Shown here piece after piece: positions 47,121-58,059 of a stretch of 64,000 nucleotides of DNA. The notes beneath the pieces were generated by a model that saw nothing but the letters and a program-made list of their open reading frames with translations, did no database searches and was not told where the DNA came from. Numbering within the stretch: position 1 is the first letter of the stretch; the number at the start of each line of letters is the position of its first letter. The DNA comes from Dioscorea cayenensis subsp. rotundata (Eukaryota > Streptophyta > Magnoliopsida > Dioscoreales > Dioscoreaceae), in the NCBI RefSeq assembly GCF_009730915.1, contig NC_052489.1:2941622-3005621 (forward strand), given 5' to 3'. The position numbers and the translations under genes are program-made.

Positions 47121-49586
47121 ATGGATTCCAAACCTCATGTCATGTGTATACCTTTCCCTGCCCAAGGCCACATAAACTCCTTACTCAAGCTTGCCAAGCT
47201 TCTTCACTCCAATGGCTTCATCATCACCTTTGTCCACAATAAGTCCACTCATTCTCGCATCCTGAAATCCTCTGGAGACTCTTCTCTCCATGATTCCCAT
47301 GACTTCTATATCCAAACCATGGAAGTAGATGAAGGGGAGATAGTGCCCTTCTCTCTTGCTACATATGATAACATGCGTTTGATCGCCTTCCGATCACTCA
47401 TGTCGAAGCTTAATGATCCATCCTCCAGTGTTCCTCCGGTCACTTGCATCATTTCCGATTTCGTCTTTAGCTTTGCCTATGAAGCTGCAGCTGAGTTTCA
47501 ACTCCCCCATGTGACTTTCAGCTCGCTTGGTGCTTTTAGTTTCATGAGCTTCCTCCATTTCAAGCAACTCATTGAGCAAGGCCTTATACCTCTCAAAAGT
47601 AAGCTTAATAAATTAGCTGCTTAAGTTTCCCTATGCAAAAACGAATTAAGTAGGAGAAAAAAAAGAGTACCGTATAGCACATAGAAGAAAAGTGTATTAT
47701 TTTTTGTGTGTGAAACTATTCAATATATTGACTCTGTGGATGATGGAAAAATAGTAAAGTGATAAACTTAATTATGCTAATAATATATATATATATATAT
47801 ATATAATATGGGGTAGAATTAATTATACCAACCATAGAATGATGATGAGCATAAATCAAACATGGCAACTCATGATCATTCGAGGCATAATCAATCAAAC
47901 ATGATTAGAAACATAATCAATTAATATAAGTTGATATCTTGTCTACAATTTTAGTTTGAGGGAGGATATTAGCATGATTATGACTCAAATCATGAGTTGC
48001 CATGATATGGTTGATTGATTGTCATTATTCTTATATATGAATATTGTACCTCAACTCATGCATATGTAATTATTAAGAGTTTATTAGCGCATTAACTTTA
48101 TCTCACTTTCCTATTAAAAGAGTAGCCATTGCATAGTTTTATATATAAATATAGGGGCAGGCATGAGATTAGGTAGTCCCCACGATGAGAAGTTATCAAT
48201 AATTTTAGGAAAATTTCACTAAAACTTGTAAGGCAACCAGTTAGTCTATTTGTCATCTACATTATTTTTCAAATCAGGTATCCTACTGAAATTCAACCTA
48301 AGCCAATTATATTTATATATCTTAAAATTAAATTGTTAACTAATTATCAAGTTTAATTTGGAAGTTCGCTTTCAACTTATACAATATCTACGTTTTTTTA
48401 ATTAACTAATTTTATTGTCATAATTAATAAACATCAATATATATATATATATATATTCAATATATATATTTGTCTATTTAAGTTGAGGATCTGACCCAAT
48501 TTTTTACTTGACCCAAATCCAAAAACCCATGTTTTTCAAAAAAAAAAACTCTTCTTCTATCTGCAGTGAACTCTTTCTTATTACCTTTTCACATTTTCTG
48601 TTTTAACACCCTTCTTGTATAACTATGCATATAAATATATAACACACATTATATGCTAATGTGTAGGTGAGGGTGACCTTACCAACGGATACCTGGACAC
48701 ACCTATTGATTGGATACCAGGAATGAAGAATATTCATCTGAAGGATCTACCAAGTTTTGTCAGAACAACTGATCCAAATGATCTTGCTCTGAATTTCATG
48801 ATCCATATTTTCCAGAAGGTTTTTCAGACCTCAGCCATCATCATCAACACATTTGATGATCTAGAAGGCACTGTTTTGCAAGCCATGGCAGAGATGCTTC
48901 CCCCCATCTACACAGTAGGGCCACTTTCCTTATTCTCTGACCATGGTTCAAGCTTCTGGAAAGAGGACATGAATTGTTTGGAATGGTTGGATGGCAAGCT
49001 ACCAAAGTCTGTCATTTATGTCAACTTTGGAAGCATTGCAGTGCTAACAAAAGAGCAACTGACAGAGTTTGCATGGGGATTGGTAGACAGTGAACATGAC
49101 TTCTTGTGGATCATTAGACAAGGCCTTGTTAAGGGTGATCAAGAGAGTGATGTTGTTCTCCCTGAAGAGATCTTGAGAGAGATGAATGGGAGGGGACTGA
49201 TAACTAGTTGGTGTCAACAAGAGAAGGTGCTATCCCACCCATCCATAGCAGGGTTCTTGACACACAATGGATGGAATTCAACATTGGAGAGCATTAGTGC
49301 TGGATTGCCCATGTTATGCTGGCCTTATTATGCGGATCAACAAACAAACTGTCACTATGTTTGCAAAGAATGGGGCATGGGCATGGAGATTGAACATGAT
49401 GTGAAGAGAGAGAAGGTTACATCTTTGATCAAGGAGTTGATGGGTGGAGAGAAGGGGAAAGAGATGAAGGAGAAGGCGTTGGAATGGAAGGAGTGTGCAT
49501 TTAGAGCAATCAAAGAAGATGGTTCGTCTTCCTTAAATTTGGACAAACTTGTTAAAGAGCTCCTACAAAGAAGAGATGCAATTTGA
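47121..49586 (+). CDS. UGT85-like UDP-glycosyltransferase, diverged copy 1
   Basis: Two exons, 47121-47598 and 48667-49586, about 465 residues, with the UGT85-type phase-1 intron (here 1,068 bp). It should transfer glucose from UDP-glucose to a small hydroxylated molecule in the cytosol; the substrate cannot be predicted. Catalytic His17 sits in PAQGHINS and the partner Asp113 in CIISDF. The PSPG donor box (about residues 341-384) reads WCQQEKVLSHPSIAGFLTHN then GWNSTLESISAG and ends ADQQ. It departs from the consensus at WCP (WCQ), VGG (IAG) and HCGWN (HNGWN). The acceptor half lacks the PDGLPPSD motif of its two neighbours, having EVDEGEIVPFSL instead, and is 8-12 codons shorter. It may have changed specificity or activity. 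No frame damage is seen. Confidence 0.88.
47834..48170. repeat. inverted repeat / possible copia LTR scrap in UGT copy 1 intron
   Basis: About 50 bases at 47834-47895 recur inverted at about 47979-48033, with a perfect shared core CATGAGTTGCCATG. Before the right copy, TTTGAGGGAGGATATTAG resembles a copia-type polypurine tract plus LTR start (TGTTAG with one change). Too degraded to name, but it explains why this intron is ten times longer than those of the neighbouring UGT genes. Confidence 0.4.
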
Positions 49587-50399
49587 AGTGCTTTTCTCAT
49601 TTCTTGATTAATTGAAATCGTTGCCCACACGTTTCATTAGGTTTTATGTCCCTTGTTCTGGGAGGAACTACTACATTAATTGTTTTGAATGGAATTGAAG
49701 GTGGTTTTTTATTTTATTTTATTTTATTATTTATTTTTTTATCAAGCGGGCAAGCCAAGCACCAAGGACGTGCACACCACCTAGAATTTAGTTTGTGAAC
49801 ACTCACCTTGTGACTGTAAGTCTTCTCTAATAATCAATTGGTCTTTTTTGGAACCACTACACCTAGCGCGTTTTGAACTCTATTTAATGAAAATTTTCAT
49901 CAAATATTTTTGTCAGTATCATTAGATCAAAAACTCTTTAGATTACTGATTTTATGTAATAGCAAAATACTTATTTTATGAGAAGAAAATATTAATATTA
50001 TTTGGTAAAAACTGAAAAAAAAAAAATCAAATAGCTCCAATTAGATGACTAATATTCTATTAAGTATAACCAAACAAAATATAATATAATACACAACTAT
50101 GGTGGAATTGGATGGTTTGGGTTATTTTTGTGATCAACGCTTGTTATTACATACAAATAAATAGAATCCTATGTGATCTTATTTTGCATGTGATCTCATT
50201 TTAGATAAATTGGTACTTGCTCGAACCTAGATATAGATATATAGCACTGCCATTTAATGAATATTAATTGGTGATATAGAATCTCTTATTAAATTTTATT
50301 CGATGTCATTTAGACAGGACAAATGTATTAGACAATGTACTACATTTTGACAGTGGTTTGTGACAAAAAGAAAGCCATCTTCAATGTTTATTTTCATTA
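49587..50399. other. UGT copy 1 downstream spacer
   Basis: 3' untranslated region and AT-rich spacer. No further gene or repeat family recognised. Confidence 0.5.
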
Positions 50400-51472
50400 G
50401 CTCTTTCATGGGAAACTTCCTACATTTGGCTTTTTATATGGTCATAATATCAGTCCTAATATTCTCTGTAGAGTTTATAATCTGCAGATCGAAACTGCAG
50501 AGCATCTCATTTGGGGTTGCTATACGAGCTCAGAAAGTTGGATCATTGTTGAGAGTTTCACTGGAATTCCCTTTAATACAATCAAAAATTTCACAGAAGG
50601 CCATTGGTTACTGCAGAGTTTCAATGCTAATGTGGGTGATAAACTTCTTAAAGCAATCCTAGCTAGCTACTTATGCTTGGCCTTTGTGGAAAGCCAGATG
50701 TCAGCTCAGTTTTAACAGAGTGAATCCGAATTTTCATTACATTGCAAAAAGGGCAATCAACAATGCAATGGAGTATGCCAAGCATCCTGAGAATTTAAAA
50801 AGGGAGTATCATATCACTTGTGCAATCACTCTCCTTATTTTTTAAGCTTACACTGCAATACTTCTTGGGTTAATGAGAATTCAAGATGTGGAGTTGATTT
50901 TGTTTTAATAGTTGAATGGAAGCATATTATTTTTGCAGGGGATTGGAGTGATATGTAGCGGTGCTAAAAGCCTTGGAGCATTGCCAACGAAAGAATTTAA
51001 GCCCTAATGAGCTATACATTGCTTGTCTGAATATCATCAACATCATCAACATTGCTGATTGGAGGATGGCTTGAAGAATTAAGGAAACAGTGAGCAAGAT
51101 TCAGAGTTTGTTAAATAGATGTCTCGGAATTCAACTGAAGCATACTCCAAGATAACTTAATGATTTACCAGATATTATTGCTAATTATGCTCGTCAAAAT
51201 CCAGGTTTATTTTATTCCCACAAAGACATCGATCTTTCAAGATGGATTATTCAAGCAGCAATGAATGTGGGCTTGAGTTTTTAGAGCTTTTCCTGCTGGA
51301 GATTTGCTTTTTCCTTTCCTATTTTGCTTTGGTTTTTTCCCTCCGGCTTTGGACTCCTCAACCCTTGTGTTCTCTTGTACTCTAGCTTGAGTTCAAGCTT
51401 ATCTTTTGTTTTTGGTGTTTTATCTCTTTAATTAAATTAGCTTTTAGCTCTTCTTATCAGAAAAAAAAAAGT
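50400..51472 (+). pseudogene. 3' end of a LINE-type retrotransposon, decayed
   Basis: A plus-strand frame contains CRVYNLQIETAEHLIWGC, the zinc-binding (zf-RVT) segment found after the reverse transcriptase of plant LINEs, followed by TSESWIIVESFTGIPFNTIK. Beyond it, scraps resembling an RNase H region run through many stops. A T-rich, gene-free tail ends in an A run at 51462-51471, which fits a LINE poly(A) end. Several stops; clearly dead. Confidence 0.65.
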
Positions 51473-51719
51473 TTATTTTTATTTTAGAACTTTATATTTA
51501 TTTTTTTATTAAAATAGATAAATCAGAATTTTTATTAAAAAGGAAAATGACAAACACACGAAAAGAGACAAACAAAAAAAAATAACTTAATATTTATTTG
51601 GTAAAGTGAATGGTAAATGAAAGGGAAGAATAAGGGAAAATTGAATGAGACTATTAGAAATGAAAACAAGCAGAAGAAACAGATGTGGCAAAATTATATT
51701 AATTTCTTAATTTTATACA

Positions 51720-51726
<7 letters not shown>

Positions 51727-51772
<46 letters not shown>
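51727..51772. repeat. TA dinucleotide microsatellite, about 45 bp
   Basis: Long uninterrupted TA tract after the LINE remnant. Confidence 0.93.
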
Positions 51773-51775
<3 letters not shown>

Positions 51776-51779
51776 ATGA

Positions 51780-52330
51780 GTAATATTTAATGATGATTTT
51801 TTATTATAAAATATTTTAAATATCTTTTTAAAAATAATTATTATAATAAAATATTTAAACTAAATAGATGGCCTTAGTAGGTTTAATTATTTTAATTAAC
51901 TATTTAAATTAATAATTTTATTTAATTAAATATTTAGTAAGGATAAAAGTGTCATTTGACTTTAATTATCATCATTAAATACATAAATTGATTATTTTAT
52001 TTAATTAAATATCCATTCAAAACAAAAATATCATTTCACTTTAATTATTATAATTAAAATATGCATATTAAATAAATCACATTCAATTTATGTTAATTAT
52101 TATTCACCTTAACTCTTATAAATTAATCATTTAATTAATAATTTTATTTAATTAAATCTCAATAGGGATAAAAGTGTTATTTCACCATCAACAATGAACT
52201 GTTCATCGGTGATAATTTAATTTTCAAAATTATCTATGCTATTCATTTCTATTATAATAGTTGTGTAATTAAATAAAAAATATATTATTATAAATAAGAA
52301 ATCCATTCTCACAGTATTTATTCCATCAAC
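51780..52330. repeat. AT-rich diverged direct repeats
   Basis: Three diverged copies of a block containing TTTATTTAATTAAATAT, then AAAAGTGTCATTT, then ACTTTAATTAT (about 51918, 51995 and 52138). No coding content and no known family. Confidence 0.5.
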
Positions 52331-52854
52331 CAAAACGCCTCATAAACATTTGGGTTGTGCACAGTACACCTCAGAAATCAGCAATGACGTCAACTAAATT
52401 TCTATTTGATTTTTAGGAAATCTTCTAATTTTATAAATAAAGCATTACTTGTACTCATGCAATTACTTGTGTTGTGCTTCTTCTTAAAAAGGAAAAGTCA
52501 AAATAGAAGGAAAAAAATCCTTATCAATCAGCTCGAAGACAGATTTTGGCCACCTTTCAATTAATTGTCCATACCTGTTGTACTTCCAAGAAATGGAATC
52601 AATGGTAATGCAAATGGAGCATCAAGAACAATTTATTTGACTTTTCTTATGGACGGTTTGAATGAATGTTGAAAAATTATTTTCACATCCACACAGACTT
52701 GGACAAATGGCAAAATAATTTAAATCTTGTTCCACTTGTTCATGGTTGTTGTTTCTACTCTTCCTCTACTTGCTATGCACAAAATACAAGTTATGCCTTA
52801 AAAATATTGAATTTTTTATTCGGTCTATGTCATGCGTTTTTAATAATATTTTTA

Positions 52855-54109
52855 AGGAAAAATTACTTGCATACCCTTACAAAACCATAAAATTACTTAA
52901 ATACCCCTATAAAAATATTTTTTTCTTAAATACCCTCTAAAACTAACTTTTTTACTTATATATCCATGCCATTAGTTACCATTAACCACCATTAGGTTTA
53001 TGAAATTAACCATAGTTCCCACTTAACCTAACTTAACAAAATTACCCAATTACTCTTAACATTATCCAACCTAAGTGATCTGAGAAAAATTCCCAAACTT
53101 ATCAACTAGTCACCCGCCATCTTTTGAGGTTCTCTTCTCATCAATCCCCTTCAAGCCACGCCATCTCACTTGCCGGCTCTTTCAAATCGGCATCAGAGAC
53201 TTTTACGACGTCCCTGGAGGTTTCAACCTAACTCTACGGAACCATCTCAACACCAGCTACGCTCGATGTCGTGGCATCTGCGCATGTGCCATGACCTTCA
53301 CCGTCAAAGGTCTTAGCGTGATCAACGCTGTTGCCGGAGCTTTACTTGGAGAACCTCCCAATCATGTTCATCGTCGGTGGGTCAAACACCAATAATTACT
53401 GTACTAATCGGATTTGGATGTAATTTGTTTTAAAAAATTTTATAGGGACTTGTTTGTTCAAAAAATTTGATGTCCTTTAGAGAACTTGATGGTAAAAACT
53501 TGATATTGGATGGATGTTAAAAAAAAAATTTATTGAACTTCTTTCTTATAAATTTCATATGTGATTATATTTTGAGTAGGTGTATGAAATTATTTGTTAT
53601 ATATTGTTACATGTCGTAATTTTTACCTATTTTTAGGTTGTGTTTGTAAAGCGCATGTAATAATGTAAAATTTTTTTAGAGATGTTTGTAAAAACCTTTA
53701 AAATATGAATTTACTCAAAAATTCATGATTTTTAATAATTTTTAAAAATAATTAAAGCGTATATAAAAATATTGCATTAGTTATCTATAATTTAAATAAT
53801 TTAAAGTCTATAAAATATAATAAAAAAAATTGATGGGTATATTAACAAACCCATAGTAGTCATTTGTTAAATGAAATGAATAATGTATACAAAATAAAAA
53901 AAATTATAGGGATATGTAAGCAAACTCATTTTTGGTATTTTACCCTTAATCCATCCATTAATTTAATACTATTAAGAGTAAACTTAACCATAGAGGTATA
54001 TAAACAAATATAATTGATTTGTAGAGGTATAGAAATAAATATCATGAAAATTTTTATGAGGGTATTTAAATAAATTCATGATTTTACATGTGTATGCAAG
54101 TAAAACTCT
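52855..54109. mobile_element. long-TIR Pack-type element, about 1.25 kb
   Basis: Left end AGGAAAAATTACTTGCATAC and inverted right end AGAGTTTTACTTGCATACAC continue as similar sequence for about 60 bases (ACTTAAATACCCC against ATTTAAATACCCT, then ATAAAAAT) and more weakly to about 130 bases. The sequence is absent from the paralogous site upstream of UGT copy 3, so it inserted after the duplication. Long TIRs plus a captured gene piece fit a Pack-MULE, but no clean 9-bp target duplication is visible (ATATTTTTA on the left, ATTCTTTAC on the right), so superfamily is provisional. Confidence 0.65.
53159..53414 (+). pseudogene. captured pyruvate decarboxylase (PDC) N-terminal fragment
   Basis: Reads RHLTCRLFQIGIRDFYDVPG, then GFNLTLRNHLN, then YARCRG, then MTFTVKGLSVINAVAGA, and after a 1-base frameshift ENLPIMFIVGG and NNYCTNRI. 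This follows plant PDC in order (RHLARRLVEIG.RD.F.VPGDFNLTLLDHL; GYARSRGVGACVVTFTVGGLSV; ENLP..CIVGGPNSNDYGTNRI). About two dozen codons between NLTL..HL and YAR are missing, including the CNELNAGYAADG part with the thiamine-diphosphate-activating Glu. It is GC-richer than the element around it. It cannot encode an enzyme: no start, a frameshift and no C-terminal domains. Confidence 0.85.
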
Positions 54110-55219
54110 ATTCTTTACATTTATTGATTTGACTCATGTGTCTTCTATAATTGGCAGTTTTCCTTTCGTTTATCAAAAAAGAACATTGAAAAATAAGCCA
54201 ATAAAACTCAAACAAGAAATGTTCCCACTGATGCCCAACAAACTGAAAATAAAGGAGACCTATGAATGTCTAACAACGATGTGTGCTAGCGTTCACCAAC
54301 ACCCAACTAATGCAACTTTTTTCATTCCACCCTTCCTACTCTTTGATATCGTTTACATCTATGCCATATCACTAAGATATATGAAAAAAAAAAAAAAACT
54401 AATTCTTAATTAATCCACTCTTATAGGACAAGTAGAAACTTCTGTTAAAAACTATTAATAATAAATCATAGAGCAAATGGTGCATGGTTACCAATCAACT
54501 AATCAAAATTTGATTGATTATTTGATTAGTTTATAATAGAGTGGTGGTTGAGTAGTAATAAATGATACGACAAATTGTGGCCTGCCAACGAGTCCAAGTT
54601 GCGTTGGTGATGAATTGAAGAGAATTGAGTTGTCAGATTTGATGGGAACAAGAACATGGCCACAGCATCACTCCCACTTCTTGGCTTAGATATTTTCTTC
54701 CGCATATATTTTTTTCTTTTCCTACAACTTTAATTTAATCAGTAATTTAACCTTCCAACTAAAATATCTTGATTTAATGACACTAAATATGCTATATGAA
54801 ATATTTGTTTTTATAAAAAAAATAAGTTCAAATGATGTGTTGACATATTTATTCCATATACGTGTCCTTCATTTACATGATTTATCTACATTTTATTAAA
54901 AAAATTAACCTTATTTTTTTTATAATAAATATTTTACTAACCATTTTATTCATTAATTTTATTTACCAGCCATTATTGAAATAATTTTTAATGTTTTAAA
55001 TTTAATTAAACAATTTTTATTTATTATATACATAATTATGACGACAAAATATATTTTTAATTAAAAACCCATGATTTATTAGTCAAAATCAATTAGGTAT
55101 CTATTCTTTAATGAAATGCATTATCAAAAATTATATAAATTCAAAAAACATGATTGTTTTACTGTGAATTAAAACACCAAGAAACGTTTCCCCTGCATAA
55201 GGAAAACAAATTTAAGAAT

Positions 55220-55312
55220 TGTGTGGCAAGTATTTCTTAAAAATAAAGTGAAGGGATACGCAAGTAATTTCCCTAAATTTAATGTGGTGGCAAGTAAAAC
55301 CCCTATTACCTT
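55220..55312. repeat. related element ends in the UGT copy 2 promoter
   Basis: Inverted, this stretch reads TAGGGGTTTTACTTGCCACC and GGGAAATTACTTGCGTATCCC, which resemble the two TIR starts of the Pack-type element at 52855-54109 (TTTTACTTGCATAC and AAATTACTTGCATACCC). It lies only 80-170 bases upstream of the UGT copy 2 ATG, so part of this promoter is probably transposon-derived. Confidence 0.45.
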
Positions 55313-55390
55313 CCATCTATAAAAGAAGCATATTTACATGAATCCTTTATCCACAAAAGAGAGGAACAAATAGAAATAACACCATTAGAG

Positions 55391-56959
55391 ATGGGCTCTT
55401 TAGCAAATGAAAAACCTCATGCAGTGTGCATGCCAATTCCAGCACAAGGCCACATAAACGCCATGATGCAGTTTGCTAAGGTCCTCCATTTGCATGGTTT
55501 CTTCATCACCTTCATCCACACTGAGTTCAACTACAAACGAATACTCAAGTCAAGAGGCCCTTCTTCTTTACAAGGCTTGCCAGATTTCCAATTCAAGACG
55601 ATACCAGATGGTCTCCCGCCGTCTGATGAGAATATCCCTCAAGATGTCAAGCAAGTTTGTCAATCAACACAAGAAAATTGTGCCATTCCCTTTCACAACC
55701 TCGTTGTCAAGCTCAACAACAGCAGTGCTTCCGGTGTACCTCCGGTCTCATGCATCATTTCGGATATCATCACCAAGTTCACTTTGCCAACATCCCAAGA
55801 GCTTCATATCCCTAACATCTTCCTCTGCTCTGTGAGTGCATGTGGTTTTTGGGGTTTCTTCAACTACCAACAGCTCATGGATAAAGGCTTAATCCCTTTC
55901 AAGAGTATGTATATCCACTTTTAACAATTATATTCATGTATAAAAATATATAAGAAATTAAGCATATATTAATTGTTTCTAACTATTGTCCACTACTGAT
56001 CATGCATGTTCAATTAATTAGGTGAAGATGATCTTGTCAATGGGTATCTCAACAAAGAGGTGGACTGGATTCCAGGGTTGAAGAACATGAGGATCAGGGA
56101 CATGCCTAGTTTCTTAAGAACAACTGATCCAGAAGACTTCTGGTTTAAATTCCTGAAAGATGAGACACAGTGTGCGATGCATGCAACTGCGATAATCTTC
56201 AACACTTTTGATGATTTAGAAGGAGAAGTTCTTGAAACCATGTCTCCAGTGCTACCACCTATGTATAGTGTTGGTCCTTTGAGCTTGATCTTGAAAGAGA
56301 TGCCAACCAATCCTCTTGAATCAGCAGGGTCTAACTTGTGGAAAGAGAACCCAGGTTGCATTGAATGGTTGGATGGGAAAAAAGAAGGGTCTGTGGTGTA
56401 TGTGAACTTTGGAAGTATAACAGTGATGAGCAATAAACAAATGGTGGAGTTTGCATGGGGGCTTGCTAACTGTGGGCATGACTTCTTGTGGGTGATTAGG
56501 TCTGATCTTGTGAAGGGTGAGAATGCAGTGCTGCCAGAAGAGTTCTTCAATGAAATCACTGAAAGTGGGAGGGGATTTCTAGCAGGTTGGTGTCCTCAAG
56601 AGAAGGTCCTAATGCATCCATCAGTGGGAGGGTACTTGACACATTGTGGATGGAACTCAACCATGGAAAGTATTTGTGCTGGTGTACCTATGATATGTTG
56701 GCCATTCTTTGCAGACCAACAAACCAATTGTCACTATGCATGCAGTGAGTGGGGAATTGGCATGGAGATTGAGAACAATGCCAAGAGAGATGAGGTGGAA
56801 GGGATGATAAGGGAGCTGATGGATGGAGATAAGGGGGAGGATATGAAGAAGAAGGCACTTGAATGGAAGAGACTTGCAACAATGGCAGCGAAACAAGATG
56901 GTTCATCTATGAAAAATCTCAAGACACTGATCAGTCAAGTGCTACTGTCAAAGCAGTGA
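55391..56959 (+). CDS. UGT85-like UDP-glycosyltransferase, copy 2
   Basis: Exons 55391-55904 and 56022-56959 with a 117-bp phase-1 intron, about 483 residues. It looks the most canonical of the three. Catalytic His21 lies in [10 protein letters not shown], with Asp125 in CIISDI. The acceptor half keeps [16 protein letters not shown]. The PSPG box (about 361-404) reads [20 protein letters not shown] then [20 protein letters not shown] and ends ADQQ, the final Gln being usual for UDP-glucose users. Family members glucosylate diverse alcohols, e.g. terpenoid, cyanohydrin or cytokinin-type acceptors; the acceptor here cannot be read from sequence. The start is the ATG beginning [15 protein letters not shown], aligned with its neighbours. 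Confidence 0.93.
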
Positions 56960-57652
56960 ATCTAGCTACTTTCTAGGTTAATCAGCAGTGCTTGTTTTGT
57001 TTTTCTTAATAAAGAGTTTGAAGACTCTAGCTAAATTTTACTTTTTATCTCTGACAAGCCGTCCCCATGCTTCAGTTGCTATCAAGGACGTCACACCCAG
57101 CCAATTAAGCAGTCTTTCTGTAGTGGGTAATATACAAGTAAAAGGAACCGTTACACGTAAATGATTTATAGAAATCAAAATATAGAAATGTTTTCTCACA
57201 AAATCTGAAAAAACCAACATAAAATTTTATATAGAATCCGAATGTTGGCTATTTTTACAATCTAGTCATAACATGTTAAATAAGAGTAAAACTGATATAG
57301 AATAGGTGAAATTTGTCAAGAACACCACAACTTACAAGTATTAATGAAGTATTTTCTATATAATAATCAACCAAGTCTTGTATGCATCAGATCTCATTAC
57401 TTCTATCATACATTGATAAATAAAAAAATTGATACCTATTAAATTGATAATTTACTTAATAAGCTTATAACTAATGATGATGACTGTGTCCAATGCACAT
57501 ATAACAATTCTAAAAAGTAGGACATTCAATACCGTGTTTTCAAAAACATATGGGTAATGGAGTTTTTTTTTTTAATAAACACTCTTTCCCAAATATGATA
57601 TGAGTGTGAATCAAAAACTTCAAAACGCTCCTTCAAAGTTATCTACTATATA
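56960..57652. other. UGT copy 2 downstream spacer
   Basis: 3' untranslated region, then AT-rich DNA with no recognised gene. Confidence 0.5.
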
Positions 57653-57927
57653 CTCCCTCCATTCTTTTTTATCTGTCGTAGTTAACCAAATCTCACATAC
57701 TAAAGAATTTAATTATTTTATAAACTTTTATAAAAAATTTATTATTTTTCCAAAATTATTTCTAATTTATATTTTCATATTTCTCTCATATTTAATTTAA
57801 AAAAAAAAAATTAAATAAAGTGGTAAGAATAATTTAAAAAAATAATAATAAATACTATTTAATATTAGAAAATAATAAATAAAAACTAACATGAGATTTG
57901 TGACGGATAACAACAGAGAGAGAGAAA
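57653..57927. mobile_element. Stowaway-like (Tc1/mariner) MITE, about 275 bp
   Basis: The left end TACTCCCTCCATTCTTTTTT, then ATCTGTCG and CCAAATCTCA, is the familiar plant Stowaway terminus next to a TA target site. The inverted right end CTCTCTCTCTGTTGTTATCC, then GTCACAAATCTCA, matches it with mismatches. The interior is AT-rich with no coding capacity. Confidence 0.75.
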
Positions 57928-58059
57928 TATTTTCTTTCATGTTAAAAGTTTTAATTAAACATATGGCCCTCCTTTTGTTGACTTTGTGCACCTTAAAAAA
58001 CACTACTAATATCATCTAAAATCCAATTTTATTAACAAAGCTTCTAATCTCACCAATAA

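Larger units (their letters stand above)
52440..55175 (+). repeat. segmental duplication, copy A (upstream of UGT copy 2)
   Basis: Colinear blocks match 58060-60190: 52480-52790 with 58130-58450 (shared CACCTTTCAATT, AAGAAATGGAATCAATG, AATGGAGCATCAAGA); 54130-54210 with 58640-58720; 54405-54665 with 59400-59630 (AATCCACTCTTAT, GGTTACCAATCAACTAATC, GAATTGAAGAGA against near matches); 54960-55145 with 60050-60165. Copy A differs by a 1.25 kb transposon insertion. The duplication unit therefore carried the UGT gene together with about 3 kb of upstream DNA. Confidence 0.75.
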
